In this document: in pieces, positions 17,797-26,398 of the stretch
Numbering within the stretch: position 1 is the stretch's first letter
Layout of the letters: every line of letters begins with the position of its first letter
Source: JAKVBK01 sp022447275
GTDB lineage: Bacteria; Pseudomonadota; Alphaproteobacteria; Rhodobacterales; Rhodobacteraceae
DNA: 64,000 bases
Assembly (NCBI GenBank): GCA_047125605.1
Contig: CP138932.1
Location: 3,472,001-3,536,000 of the forward strand
Reading direction: 5' to 3'
Position numbers and translations under genes: made by a program
The notes under the pieces: generated by a model
What the model was told of the DNA's origin: nothing
Databases searched by the model: none
What the model saw: only the letters and a program-made list of their open reading frames with translations

Positions 17797-18966
17797 TCAG
17801 TTTTTGCGCCAGTTGCCCGCGAAATCCTCGGGGATCAGCAGGATGTCGCGATCCACTTCCTTGATGTCACGACGGCCACACAGGGCCATGGTGATGTCCA
17901 TTTCCTTGTGGATGGTCTCAAGCGCCGTTGTCACGCCCTTCTGGCCCATCGCCCCCAGCCCGTAGACATAGGCGCGCCCGATCCAGACGCCCTTGGCGCC
18001 GATTGCCAGCGCTTTCAGCGCGTCCTGGCCGGAGCGTACGCCGCTGTCCATGTGGATCTCGATCTGATCGCCGACCGCATCGACGATCTCTGGCAGAACG
18101 CGGATTGAACTGAGCGCCCCATCCAGCTGCCGCCCGCCATGGTTGGACACCACGATCGCATCCGCCCCAACTTTGGCGGCCTTCTTGGCGTCTTCCACAT
18201 CGAGGATGCCCTTCAGGATCACCTTGCCATCCCACATGGCGATGAGCTGTTCGATCCGGTTCCAGTCAAGGGAGGGATCAAAGGCCTCTGCTGTCCATGT
18301 CGACAGTGAGGATGGATCGGATACGCCCGGTGCGTGGCCGACGATATTGCCGAAAACCCGGTTTTTGGTGCCCAGCATCTCCAGGCCCCAGGGGATTTTG
18401 GTGGCCATATTGGCGAGCGCAGCCGGGGTCAGCTTGGGCGGGGCGGAAAGGCCGTTTTTGATGTCCTTGTGACGTTGGCCCAGCACCTGCAAATCCACGG
18501 TGATCACGATGGTGTCGACGCCTGCCGCCTTGGCCCGCTCAAGCAGGCTTTTCATGAAGCCGTCATCCTTGAGCGTATAGACTTGGAACCAGAACGGTTT
18601 GCTCGTCTTGGCGGCCACAGCCTCGATCGAGCAGATCGACATGGTCGACAGCGTGAAAGGCACGCCGAACTTTTCTGCCGCGCGCGCGGCGAGGATTTCG
18701 CCATCCGCATGCTGCATGCCGGTCAGCCCGACGGGAGCCAAAGCGATGGGCATCGACACATCCTGGCCCACAAGCGTCGATGCGGTTGTGCGCCCGGCCA
18801 TGTCGACCGCGATGCGCTGGCGCAGGCGGATTAGGTCAAAATCCGAGGAATTGTCGCGGAAGGTTTGCTCGGTGTAGCTGCCTGACTCGCAATAGTCGTA
18901 AAACATCTTGGGCACACGACGGCGGTAGATTTTCCGGAGATCCTCGATCTCGGTGATGACGGGCAT
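17797..18966 (-). CDS. lldD: FMN-dependent L-lactate/alpha-hydroxy-acid dehydrogenase
   Basis: A 389-residue FMN-dependent alpha-hydroxy-acid dehydrogenase TIM barrel. FYDYCESGSYTEQT at 22-35 holds the substrate Tyr, ALAPVGLTGM near 75 binds FMN, VITVDLQVLGQR follows near 154, and SNHGGRQLDG contains the catalytic His at 276. The closing RAYVYGLGAMGQKGV block is also typical. LldD oxidises L-lactate to pyruvate and passes electrons to the respiratory chain; glycolate or mandelate oxidase activity is possible in close homologues. It is transcribed alone, with a palindrome 19-41 bases before its start that is repeated before glcD. Confidence 0.93.
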   Translation of the reverse strand: MPVITEIEDLRKIYRRRVPKMFYDYCESGSYTEQTFRDNSSDFDLIRLRQRIAVDMAGRTTASTLVGQDVSMPIALAPVGLTGMQHADGEILAARAAEKFGVPFTLSTMSICSIEAVAAKTSKPFWFQVYTLKDDGFMKSLLERAKAAGVDTIVITVDLQVLGQRHKDIKNGLSAPPKLTPAALANMATKIPWGLEMLGTKNRVFGNIVGHAPGVSDPSSLSTWTAEAFDPSLDWNRIEQLIAMWDGKVILKGILDVEDAKKAAKVGADAIVVSNHGGRQLDGALSSIRVLPEIVDAVGDQIEIHMDSGVRSGQDALKALAIGAKGVWIGRAYVYGLGAMGQKGVTTALETIHKEMDITMALCGRRDIKEVDRDILLIPEDFAGNWRKN

Positions 18967-18984
18967 TGCGCAGCCTTTCCCTCA

Positions 18985-19007
18985 ATTGGTTAGCTCAGGT
19001 TACCAAT
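18985..19007. promoter_or_regulatory. Palindromic operator ATTGGT-N11-ACCAAT upstream of lldD
   Basis: ATTGGT at 18985-18990 and ACCAAT at 19002-19007 form perfect 6-bp arms separated by 11 bases. The site ends 19 bases from the lldD start codon. The identical arms and spacing occur before glcD at 55441-55463. Half-sites of the TTGGT/ACCAA type are known for FCD-type GntR regulators (PdhR, LldR, GlcC), though their spacing is usually shorter; the T-N11-A geometry also fits LysR-type regulators. Confidence 0.7.
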
Positions 19008-19192
19008 CCGATCGGCGCCATGCAATTGCAGAATTCTGGTGCGGGCCGTCAGGGTGCTGGATGGGCGGATGCATCCGGGGCGCAGTGGCCCGCAGCCCCG
19101 CCAAGTGGGCTTGGGTGGCCTGAAGGGCGTGGCATTGGGCGCGTTTTGGGACGGCCCTTCCATCTGCGCATCTGCGCCGCTAGCGTGAGGCC

Positions 19193-20137
19193 ATGGTGGG
19201 CTACATCCTGTCCCGTTTGATCTCTTTGGTCGCGTCGCTTTCGGCGGCGTCGGTGGTGATCTTTGCCGCTGTCGAGGTGGTGCCGGGTGATCCGGCAGCG
19301 TTCATGCTGGGGCTGAACGCCTCAGAAGACACGATCGCGGCTCTGCGTGCAGAGCTCGGGCTCGATGGCTCGGTACTGGAACGGTATGTGGGCTGGGTTG
19401 GCGGCATGCTGACGGGCGATTTCGGCACGTCTTATACCTATCGCGTGCCGGTGGCGGATTTGGTGTCTCAGAGGATCGTGGTGTCGCTGCCCTTGGCGGG
19501 GTATGCCCTGTTGCTGTCCACGTTGCTGGCAGTGCCTGCGGGCCTTGTGGCTGCCGCCTGGCGGGGTAGAGCGCCTGATTACGGGATCATGGCCGCCAGC
19601 CAGCTTGGCATTGCGGTGCCCAATTTCTGGTTTGCGATGCTTCTTGTGCTTGCCTTCGCCATCACATGGAAGATCTTCCCGGCAGGTGGTTTTCCGGGTT
19701 GGGAGGCTGGATTTTGGGCCGGGATGCGCGCGCTGACCTTGCCCGCCATCGCCCTCGCCCTGCCACAGGCGGCGATCCTTGCGCGGGTGCTGCGCTCGGC
19801 CCTGATTGAGCAGACGGGACAAGACTATATCCGCACAGCGCGCGCCAAGGGGCTGAGTTCGGGCGCTGCCCTGCGCCGGCACGGTTTGCGCAATGCCATG
19901 ATCCCGGTGCTGACGATCCTCGGGCTGCAGTTCAGCTTTCTGCTGGCCGGCGCGATCATTATCGAAAACGTGTTCTTCCTGCCTGGCCTTGGGCGGCTGA
20001 TCTTTCAGGGCATCACCCAGCGTGACCTCGTGGTGGTGGAAAGCGTCACGATGCTGCTGGTATGCGCCGTTATTGTGGTGACCTTCCTTGTCGACATTGC
20101 CTACGCGCTGGTGGATCCAAGATTGCGGAGACGTTGA
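19193..20137 (+). CDS. Dipeptide/oligopeptide-type ABC transporter permease (DppB family)
   Basis: A 314-residue inner-membrane permease with six hydrophobic segments. The N-terminal RLISLVASLSAASVVIFAAV segment is typical of DppB/OppB, GTSYTYRVPV is near 80, and the cytoplasmic EAA loop (DYIRTARAKGLSSGAALRRH) is near 215. It is the first gene of a plus-strand operon; no periplasmic binding protein gene precedes it, and the 226 bases upstream hold only the lldD control region. The stop overlaps the next start (TGATG). The substrate could be a peptide, nickel or another small solute. Confidence 0.92.
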   Translation: MVGYILSRLISLVASLSAASVVIFAAVEVVPGDPAAFMLGLNASEDTIAALRAELGLDGSVLERYVGWVGGMLTGDFGTSYTYRVPVADLVSQRIVVSLPLAGYALLLSTLLAVPAGLVAAAWRGRAPDYGIMAASQLGIAVPNFWFAMLLVLAFAITWKIFPAGGFPGWEAGFWAGMRALTLPAIALALPQAAILARVLRSALIEQTGQDYIRTARAKGLSSGAALRRHGLRNAMIPVLTILGLQFSFLLAGAIIIENVFFLPGLGRLIFQGITQRDLVVVESVTMLLVCAVIVVTFLVDIAYALVDPRLRRR

Positions 20138-20964
20138 TGGCGGGGCGCGGGGCTGTGCAGCTGTGGATTGGGGCCGGGCTGAGCGGTTTCTTCTGCCTTG
20201 CGGGTTTGCTGTCGCTGGTTTGGACACCTTACGATGTGACCGTGCTGGATATTGGGAACAAGCTGGCCCCTCCCAGTTCAGAGCACCTGCTGGGCACGGA
20301 TCACCTTGGCCGGGACATGCTGTCGATGATCATGGCGGGCGCGCGAACGTCGATCGCGGTTGCGCTGGTCGCCGTGGGCATCGGCATCGGGCTTGGGGTG
20401 CCGCTGGGGCTTTGGGCGGCGGCGCGCAAGGGCAGTTTGACCGATGAGATCGTGATGCGTGGCAATGATCTTGTCTTTGCGTTTCCCTCGCTGGTGATCG
20501 CGATCCTGATCACGGCCGTTTTTGGCCCCTCGGCGGTCAACGCGATCATTGCCATCGGCATTTTCAATATCCCGGTCTTCGCCCGTGTCGCGCGCGGTGC
20601 GGCGCTGACGCTGTGGACGCAGGATTTCATTCTGGCGGCCCGTGTGGCGGGCAAGAAATCCGCCCGGATCAGCGTAGAGCATATCCTGCCTAACATCGCC
20701 AATCTGCTCATTGTTCAGGGGACGATTCAATTTTCGCTGGGCATTCTGGCCGAGGCCGGGCTCAGCTATGTGGGCTTGGGCACACAGCCTCCGACCCCCA
20801 GTTGGGGCCGCATGTTGGCAGATGCGCAGACCTTCTTTTACGGCAACCCCTCGCTGGCAATCCTGCCCGGCCTCGCCATCGTGCTGACCGTATTGGGCCT
20901 CAACCTGATGGGGGACGGGCTGCGAGATGCGCTTGACCCGCGCCTGCAGCGGAGCATCCGGTGA
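20137..20964 (+). CDS. Dipeptide/oligopeptide-type ABC transporter permease (DppC family)
   Basis: A 275-residue permease partner. After one N-terminal membrane segment it has the DppC hallmark LLGTDHLGRDMLSMIMAGAR near residues 48-65 and the EAA loop (RVAGKKSARISVEHILPNI) near 170. ATG 20137 overlaps the DppB stop; the frame is open upstream to 20062, but that part lies inside dppB. The stop overlaps the next ATG in the same way, so translation of the three transporter genes is coupled. Confidence 0.92.
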   Translation: MAGRGAVQLWIGAGLSGFFCLAGLLSLVWTPYDVTVLDIGNKLAPPSSEHLLGTDHLGRDMLSMIMAGARTSIAVALVAVGIGIGLGVPLGLWAAARKGSLTDEIVMRGNDLVFAFPSLVIAILITAVFGPSAVNAIIAIGIFNIPVFARVARGAALTLWTQDFILAARVAGKKSARISVEHILPNIANLLIVQGTIQFSLGILAEAGLSYVGLGTQPPTPSWGRMLADAQTFFYGNPSLAILPGLAIVLTVLGLNLMGDGLRDALDPRLQRSIR

Positions 20965-22568
20965 TGGCTATGGCGGATACGGCATCACCACAGGCACAAC
21001 AGGGCCTGAAGCTCGATAAACTGTCACTTGCCATCCATGGCACGCAGATCCTGCAGAACGTAAGCCTGACAGTTGCGCCGGGGCAAATCCTGGGGCTTGT
21101 GGGTGAAAGTGGCTCGGGCAAATCCCTGACTGCTTTCTCCGTGGCGCGACTGCTACCCGAGGGCAGCGTGACATCCGGGCAGGTGACCCTTGATGGAACC
21201 GATCTGACCGCGCTGTCCGAAGCAGATATGTGCGCGTTGCGCGGGCTGCGCTTGTCGATGATCTTTCAGGAGCCGATGACTGCGCTTAACCCGGTAAAGA
21301 CAATCGGCGATCAGGTTGCGGAAACGCTGCTGATCCACCGCGCGGCCAATCGCAGGCAAGCCTATGCCCGCGCGGCCGATCTGCTGGCGCGCGTTGGTCT
21401 TGATCCTGAGCGGATCCCGCCCGGCCGCTATCCCCATGAATTGTCCGGTGGGCAACGCCAAAGGGTGTGTATTGCCATGGCGATCGCCCTGCAGCCCCAG
21501 CTGCTGATTGCCGATGAGCCGACGACCGCGCTGGATGTCACCACGCAGGCCCGCATTCTCGCCTTGCTGCGCGATCTGGTGCGCGAAGAAGGGATGGCGT
21601 GCCTGCTGATCACCCATGATCTGGCCGTGGTATCGCAACTGGCCGATCGAATTGCGGTGATGCAGAAGGGCCAGATTGTTGAGGCCGGCCCCACAGGGCA
21701 GGTCATTTCCAAACGGCAGCACCCCTACACCCGGGCGCTATTTGCCGCCTCAGCACATCAGCCTCGGCGCGCTGCAGCGGCCACGCAGGCGCCTCTGTTG
21801 GAGGTGCGTGATGCCCGCCGCGATTATCGTCTCCCCCGCGCATCGCTCTGGCAGGCGCCCGGCCATTTGCGCGCGGTGGATGGGGTCAGTTTCACCCTGC
21901 GCAAGGGGGAAAGTCTCGGGTTGGTGGGGGAATCCGGCTGCGGGAAATCCACGCTGTCCCGGGCCATTCTGGGCCTTGAGCCCCTTCAGGCGGGTACGAT
22001 CGCGCTTGAGGGCGCGCCGGTTGCGCCAGAGATGGGCGCAGATTTGCGCGGCCGCATGCAGGTGGTGTTTCAAGATCCCTATGCCTCTTTCAACCCGCGG
22101 CACCGGGTCGCCCGTATCCTGTCTGAGCCATTCTATCTGACAGGCCGTCCCCCGGATGCAGAGCAACGCATCGCTGCGGCGCTTGAGGCTGTCGAAATGT
22201 CGGCCAGCGACGGGCTGAAATACCCGCATGAGTTTTCTGGCGGCCAGCGCCAGCGGATCGCCATCGCCCGGGCCTTGATCACGCACCCGGATCTCATTGT
22301 GCTTGACGAAGCCGTCAGTGCGCTCGATGTCTCGGTGCGTGCAACCGTGCTCGATCTCTTGGCCGGGCTGCAGGAACGCTTTGGGCTGAGCTATCTGTTT
22401 ATCAGCCACGATCTGACGGTTGTGCAGGCCATTACGGACCGTGTTTTGGTAATGCAGAAGGGCCGGATTGTGGAAGAAGGCCCCACCCGCGCGGTGTTTG
22501 AGGCGCCACGCCATGCCTACACGCAGGCGCTTCTGGCGGCAGCGCCGCGGTTGGTGGAAGACGCCTAG
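20964..22568 (+). CDS. Dipeptide-type ABC transporter, fused double ATP-binding protein (DppD-DppF)
   Basis: A 534-residue protein with two complete ABC ATPase domains. The first has Walker A GESGSGKS near residue 50, LSGGQRQR near 158 and LIADEPTTALD. The second has GESGCGKS near 320, FSGGQRQR near 425 and LIVLDEAVSALDVS. Each domain matches DppD and DppF respectively, so one gene replaces the usual two. ATG 20964 was chosen over GTG 20961 because it makes the TGATG overlap with dppC. A short linker with the oligopeptide ABC C-terminal motif separates the domains. Confidence 0.93.
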   Translation: MAMADTASPQAQQGLKLDKLSLAIHGTQILQNVSLTVAPGQILGLVGESGSGKSLTAFSVARLLPEGSVTSGQVTLDGTDLTALSEADMCALRGLRLSMIFQEPMTALNPVKTIGDQVAETLLIHRAANRRQAYARAADLLARVGLDPERIPPGRYPHELSGGQRQRVCIAMAIALQPQLLIADEPTTALDVTTQARILALLRDLVREEGMACLLITHDLAVVSQLADRIAVMQKGQIVEAGPTGQVISKRQHPYTRALFAASAHQPRRAAAATQAPLLEVRDARRDYRLPRASLWQAPGHLRAVDGVSFTLRKGESLGLVGESGCGKSTLSRAILGLEPLQAGTIALEGAPVAPEMGADLRGRMQVVFQDPYASFNPRHRVARILSEPFYLTGRPPDAEQRIAAALEAVEMSASDGLKYPHEFSGGQRQRIAIARALITHPDLIVLDEAVSALDVSVRATVLDLLAGLQERFGLSYLFISHDLTVVQAITDRVLVMQKGRIVEEGPTRAVFEAPRHAYTQALLAAAPRLVEDA

Positions 22569-22644
22569 CGTGGCAATCTGTTGATCGGCGCGCTTGAGAT
22601 TGGCGGCAATTCATGGGTCAATGGACCAAACCGGGAGAGTACGC

Positions 22645-24096
22645 ATGAAAGACGTCACCGAACTGCCCTGGGACAGCCGTAAAATGCTGATTGCAGGGCA
22701 TTGGCGCGATGCCAGCGAAACCCTGCCGCTCGAAGACCCATCCACCGGCAGGGTCGTGGGCGAGATCGCCCGGGGCAGTTCCGCAGATATCGATGCCGCT
22801 GTCGATGCGGCCCGCGCGGCCCGGCAAGGTGTATGGGGTAAGGCCACCGCGCTGGAGCGGGGTCGGGTGCTGCTGCGGGCCTCTGCTCTTGTTCTGGAGC
22901 AGGTTGAGGCGCTTGCCCGGATGGAGGCGCTCGATGTGGGCAAGCCGCTGAGCCAGGCGCGCAATGATGCGATTGCCTTGGCCCGCTATCTGGAATTTTA
23001 CGGGGGCGCTGCGGATAAGCTGCATGGGCAAACAATCCCCTATCAGGAGGGCTACACCGTCTATACCCTGCGCCAGCCGCACGGGGTGACCGGCCATATC
23101 GTGCCATGGAATTATCCCATGCAGATCATTGGACGCTCCGTCGGGGCGGCGCTGGCCACGGGCAATGCCTGTGTCCTGAAGCCGGCCGAAGAGGCCTGCC
23201 TGACGGCGCTGGCTTTTGCTCGGATCATGCAGCAGGCGGGTTTGCCGGATGGGGCGCTCAACGTTGTGCCCGGTCTTGGTGAAGAAGCTGGCGCGGCCCT
23301 GTCGGGCCATCCGGGCATCAACCATGTCTCCTTTACCGGGTCAGGCCCGGTGGGGGGGCTTGTCCAGCAGGCTGCAGGGCGCCATGCCGTGCCCGTCACG
23401 CTGGAATTGGGCGGCAAGTCGCCACAGATCGTGTTTGAAGATGCGGATCTGGCGGCGGCTCTGCCGTTCCTCGTTGGAGCGGGCATCCAAAACGCAGGGC
23501 AGACCTGCTCTGCCTCGTCTCGGATCCTCGTGCATCACGCCATGGTGGACCGGGTCAGCGAGGCAATGGCGGCCCGCTATGCGGAGTTGAAAACAGGGCC
23601 TGCCATGTCCGATCTTGATGTCGGGCCGCTGATTTCAGCCCGCCAGAAGCACATTGTCGGGGGCTATCTGGAGCAGGCCGGCACGCTAGAGGTATTGGCC
23701 CGCGCAGAGATCGTGGCCGAGGCCCCGGATACAGGCCACTACATTGCGCCGACCCTGTTGCGTGGCACCGATCCTGATCATGTGCTGGCCTGCGAGGAGA
23801 TCTTCGGCCCCGTCCAGTTGATCCTGCCCTTCGCCGACGAGGATGAGGCCGTGGCGATTGCCAATGGCACGGGATTTGGGCTGGTGGCCTCTGTCTGGTC
23901 AGAGAATGGCGCCCGGCAGATGCGCCTAGCGCAACAGATCGAGGCGGGGCAGGTATTCGTCAATAATTATGGTGCGGGGGGGGGCGTCGAGTTGCCCTTT
24001 GGCGGCGTGGGCAAGTCTGGCCATGGCCGCGAAAAGGGCTTTGAGGCGCTTTACGGCTTTACCGCGCTCAAGACTGTGGCAGTGAAACACGGATAG
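22645..24096 (+). CDS. NAD(P)-dependent aldehyde dehydrogenase
   Basis: A 483-residue aldehyde dehydrogenase. VTGHIVPWNYPMQI near 145 and the NAD-binding FTGSGPVGG near 232 are present; the general base Glu is in LELGGKSPQ near 254 and the catalytic Cys is in NAGQTCSASS near 287. ATG 22645 has GGGAGAG upstream; an earlier in-frame start at 22594 adds 17 unlikely residues. It resembles betaine-aldehyde, gamma-aminobutyraldehyde and related semialdehyde dehydrogenases, but the aldehyde is not known. It follows the ABC transporter by 76 bases and precedes an SDR by 9, so it is likely part of one catabolic operon. Confidence 0.9.
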   Translation: MKDVTELPWDSRKMLIAGHWRDASETLPLEDPSTGRVVGEIARGSSADIDAAVDAARAARQGVWGKATALERGRVLLRASALVLEQVEALARMEALDVGKPLSQARNDAIALARYLEFYGGAADKLHGQTIPYQEGYTVYTLRQPHGVTGHIVPWNYPMQIIGRSVGAALATGNACVLKPAEEACLTALAFARIMQQAGLPDGALNVVPGLGEEAGAALSGHPGINHVSFTGSGPVGGLVQQAAGRHAVPVTLELGGKSPQIVFEDADLAAALPFLVGAGIQNAGQTCSASSRILVHHAMVDRVSEAMAARYAELKTGPAMSDLDVGPLISARQKHIVGGYLEQAGTLEVLARAEIVAEAPDTGHYIAPTLLRGTDPDHVLACEEIFGPVQLILPFADEDEAVAIANGTGFGLVASVWSENGARQMRLAQQIEAGQVFVNNYGAGGGVELPFGGVGKSGHGREKGFEALYGFTALKTVAVKHG

Positions 24097-24105
24097 GGAG
24101 GCAAC

Positions 24106-24846
24106 ATGCGGCTTGCAGGGAAAACCGCCATCGTGACAGGGGGCGCCTCCGGCTTTGGAGCAGGCATCGTGCGGAAATTCGCGGCCGAAGGGGCGCGGGT
24201 CATGGTTGCGGATCTGAATGCCGACGGGGCAGAGGCCGTGGCTACGGAAGTGGGGGGCGTGCCTGCCCATGTGGATGTGTCAGACGCCGCATCCGTTGCG
24301 GATATGGCGGAGGCGGCGCGCGCGGCCTTCGGGGATCTGGATATCCTCGTGAACAATGCGGGCATAACCCATCGCAAGGGCCCGATGGAGGAGGTCGATG
24401 AGGAGGCGTTTGACCGTGTCTTTGCGGTGAATGCAAAGTCTGTCTACCTGACGGCGCGGGCGTTTGTGCCGGATATGAAACGACGCGGGCAGGGCGCAAT
24501 CCTGAATGTGGCGTCCACGGCCGGGATTTCTCCGCGGCCATTGCTGAATTGGTACAATGCTTCCAAAGGCTGGATGATCACCGCGACCAAGGCGATGGCG
24601 GTGGAGCTTGCCCCCCATGGGGTGCGCGCGAATTGCCTGAACCCGGTTGCCGGTGAGACACCCCTGCTGGGCGCGTTTCTGGGCGAGGACACACCGGAGA
24701 TGCGTGAAAAGTTTCTGGCAACAATTCCGATCGGCCGGTTTTCGACACCTCAGGATATGGGCAATGCGGCTTGTTTTCTGTGTTCCGATGAGGCGGCGAT
24801 GATCACGGGCGTTGGGCTGGAAGTGGATGGAGGGCGCTGCGTCTGA
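24106..24846 (+). CDS. Short-chain dehydrogenase/reductase (classical SDR)
   Basis: A 246-residue Rossmann-fold oxidoreductase. TGGASGFGAGI at 11-21 binds the cofactor, NNAGITH near 85 is the structural NNAG, NVASTAG carries the catalytic Ser, and YNASKG near 150 carries Tyr and Lys. An Asp after beta-2 (MVADLNADG) indicates NAD rather than NADP. It is close to FabG/glucose dehydrogenase-type SDRs. It sits 9 bases after the aldehyde dehydrogenase and overlaps the next ORF by TGATG, so an alcohol-to-aldehyde-to-acid sequence on the imported substrate is conceivable. Confidence 0.9.
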   Translation: MRLAGKTAIVTGGASGFGAGIVRKFAAEGARVMVADLNADGAEAVATEVGGVPAHVDVSDAASVADMAEAARAAFGDLDILVNNAGITHRKGPMEEVDEEAFDRVFAVNAKSVYLTARAFVPDMKRRGQGAILNVASTAGISPRPLLNWYNASKGWMITATKAMAVELAPHGVRANCLNPVAGETPLLGAFLGEDTPEMREKFLATIPIGRFSTPQDMGNAACFLCSDEAAMITGVGLEVDGGRCV

Positions 24847-25154
24847 TGAAGCGGATCGGTGTAGAGATCGAGGTGTTGTGTGGCTCTTTCCGGTCGCAGC
24901 CGCTGGTGTTTGCCCATCTGCTGGATGCCAGGCCGAGCCTCAATCTGGATTATGTGGAAGTGATCTGCGGCAGCGATCCTAGGGCGCGACTGGGCCATTA
25001 CTTTGCCCCTGGGACGGTGGATTCTGTGGAAGATGCATTGGGCGTCCATGATACTTGCGTGCTTGTTTTGCCGGGGGCCGGTGGGCCTCTGGGCGAGACC
25101 GGCATGTTGCGTGAGCTGGGTTTTTGGACGGGCACGCAGGCCGTGCCGGGCTGA
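24846..25154 (+). CDS. Hypothetical protein, translationally coupled to the SDR
   Basis: A 102-residue protein I do not recognise. It begins MKRIGVEIEVLCGSF, has no signal peptide or membrane segment, and contains a glycine-rich PGAGGPLGETG near 80. Its ATG overlaps the SDR stop codon (TGATG), which supports real translation. It ends just before an intergenic repeat. Composition is like its neighbours. Confidence 0.5.
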   Translation: MKRIGVEIEVLCGSFRSQPLVFAHLLDARPSLNLDYVEVICGSDPRARLGHYFAPGTVDSVEDALGVHDTCVLVLPGAGGPLGETGMLRELGFWTGTQAVPG

Positions 25155-25217
25155 GGGGGCGCTGCCCCCCTGGGCGCTTGGGCGCCCATTCCCCCCGGAG
25201 TATTTGGGCCAAGATGA
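25155..25217 (+). repeat. Rhodobacteraceae-type intergenic repeat, copy A
   Basis: GC-rich hairpins (GGGGGC-GCT-GCCCCC at 25155-25169, then GGGCGCTTGGGCGCCC) are followed by the tail CCGGAGTATTTGGGCCAAGATGA (25195-25216, forward). The tail stops just short of the peptidase ribosome binding site. Confidence 0.75.
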
Positions 25218-25230
25218 GAGGGAGGTCGGC

Positions 25231-26214
25231 ATGCGACAGGGCGCGAGAAACCTGATTACGGATGTTCCGGGTGTACTAGTGGGTCAGGCGGAAGATCTTG
25301 ATCTGCGCTCTGGTGTGAGCGTTGTCACCTCTGACGCGCCGTTCGTGGCATCGGTGGATGTCATGGGCGGGGGGCCAGGCACGCGCGAGGTTGCGCTGTT
25401 GGACCCCCGGCGTACGGTGAAGGCCGTTGATGCGATCGTGCTGTCTGGGGGCTCTGCCTTTGGGCTGGATGCTGCGGGTGGTGTGATGGCGGGGCTGCGT
25501 GCGGCGGGGCGGGGCTTTCCGGTTGGCGACGTGCGCGTGCCGATCGTGCCTTCCGCGATTGTGTTTGATTTGCTCAATGGTGGGGCGAAGGACTGGGCGC
25601 AATCACCTTACCCAGCGTTGGGTCTGGCGGCTTGGGAGGCACGCGGCGCTGCCTTTTCACTCGGGGCTTATGGCGCTGGCTGTGGGGCCACGGCGGGGGC
25701 GTATCAGGGCGGCGTGGGCTCTGCCTCAGCGGTGTTGGAGGATGGCGTTACCGTGGGCGCTTTGGCGATTGTCAATCCGCTGGGGGCGGTCTGCGATGAG
25801 GCCGGTCATTTTTTTGCGGCGCCGTTTGAACTGGGTGCCGAGTTCGGGGGGCTTGGCCCGGTGCGGGCGTTTGATGCGGGGGCAGAACCGAAAGGCCCGG
25901 CGCGGCCCATGCAGAACACCACCTTGGTGGTTGTTGCCACCGACATGACCTTGGATAAAACGGGCTGTCGGCGTCTTGCGGAAGTGGCGCAGGACGGTCT
26001 CGCCCGGGCGATCTGGCCTTGCCACACCGCGCTGGATGGCGACATCGTGTTTGCCTTGTCGACCGCGCGCCGCGAAGCGCAAGATCCGCAGCCAGACAGT
26101 TTGCGTCTGGGCCATGGGGCGGCAGCCTGCGTGGCCCGCGCGGTTGCCCGCGCGGTGTACTTGGCTTCTGCCCATAAGGGCGGAGCACCGAGTTGGCGTG
26201 ACAGGCATGGCTGA
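25231..26214 (+). CDS. P1-family (DmpA/BapA-like) aminopeptidase or amidase
   Basis: A 327-residue member of the self-cleaving P1 family (DmpA L-aminopeptidase/D-esterase, beta-aminopeptidase BapA, nylon-oligomer hydrolase NylC). ITDVPGVLVG at the N terminus, SGGSAFGLDAAGGVM near 72, GAGCGATAG near 150 and QNTTLVVVATDM near 230 are the family blocks; the Thr of NTTL is the expected N-terminal nucleophile after autoprocessing. ATG 25231 has GGGAGG upstream. It shares a direction with the peptide-type transporter, aldehyde dehydrogenase and SDR, so the operon may take up a peptide or amide, hydrolyse it and oxidise the amine part. Confidence 0.85.
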   Translation: MRQGARNLITDVPGVLVGQAEDLDLRSGVSVVTSDAPFVASVDVMGGGPGTREVALLDPRRTVKAVDAIVLSGGSAFGLDAAGGVMAGLRAAGRGFPVGDVRVPIVPSAIVFDLLNGGAKDWAQSPYPALGLAAWEARGAAFSLGAYGAGCGATAGAYQGGVGSASAVLEDGVTVGALAIVNPLGAVCDEAGHFFAAPFELGAEFGGLGPVRAFDAGAEPKGPARPMQNTTLVVVATDMTLDKTGCRRLAEVAQDGLARAIWPCHTALDGDIVFALSTARREAQDPQPDSLRLGHGAAACVARAVARAVYLASAHKGGAPSWRDRHG

Positions 26215-26398
26215 ATGCCATCGATGATCTGCCTGAAGCTGTGCTCTTGCGCAGGTGGTGTAGCCGCGCGGGGTGGGTTCGGTGTTTCGCTGTGTGCGCC
26301 AACCTTTTCCTTTGATCGGTCCAGACGGCGGGTGCCTCTTGAATGTGGCGCCAGTAGATGCGCATGCTTTGCCCAAACCTGATTGACGGAGGGCTGCC

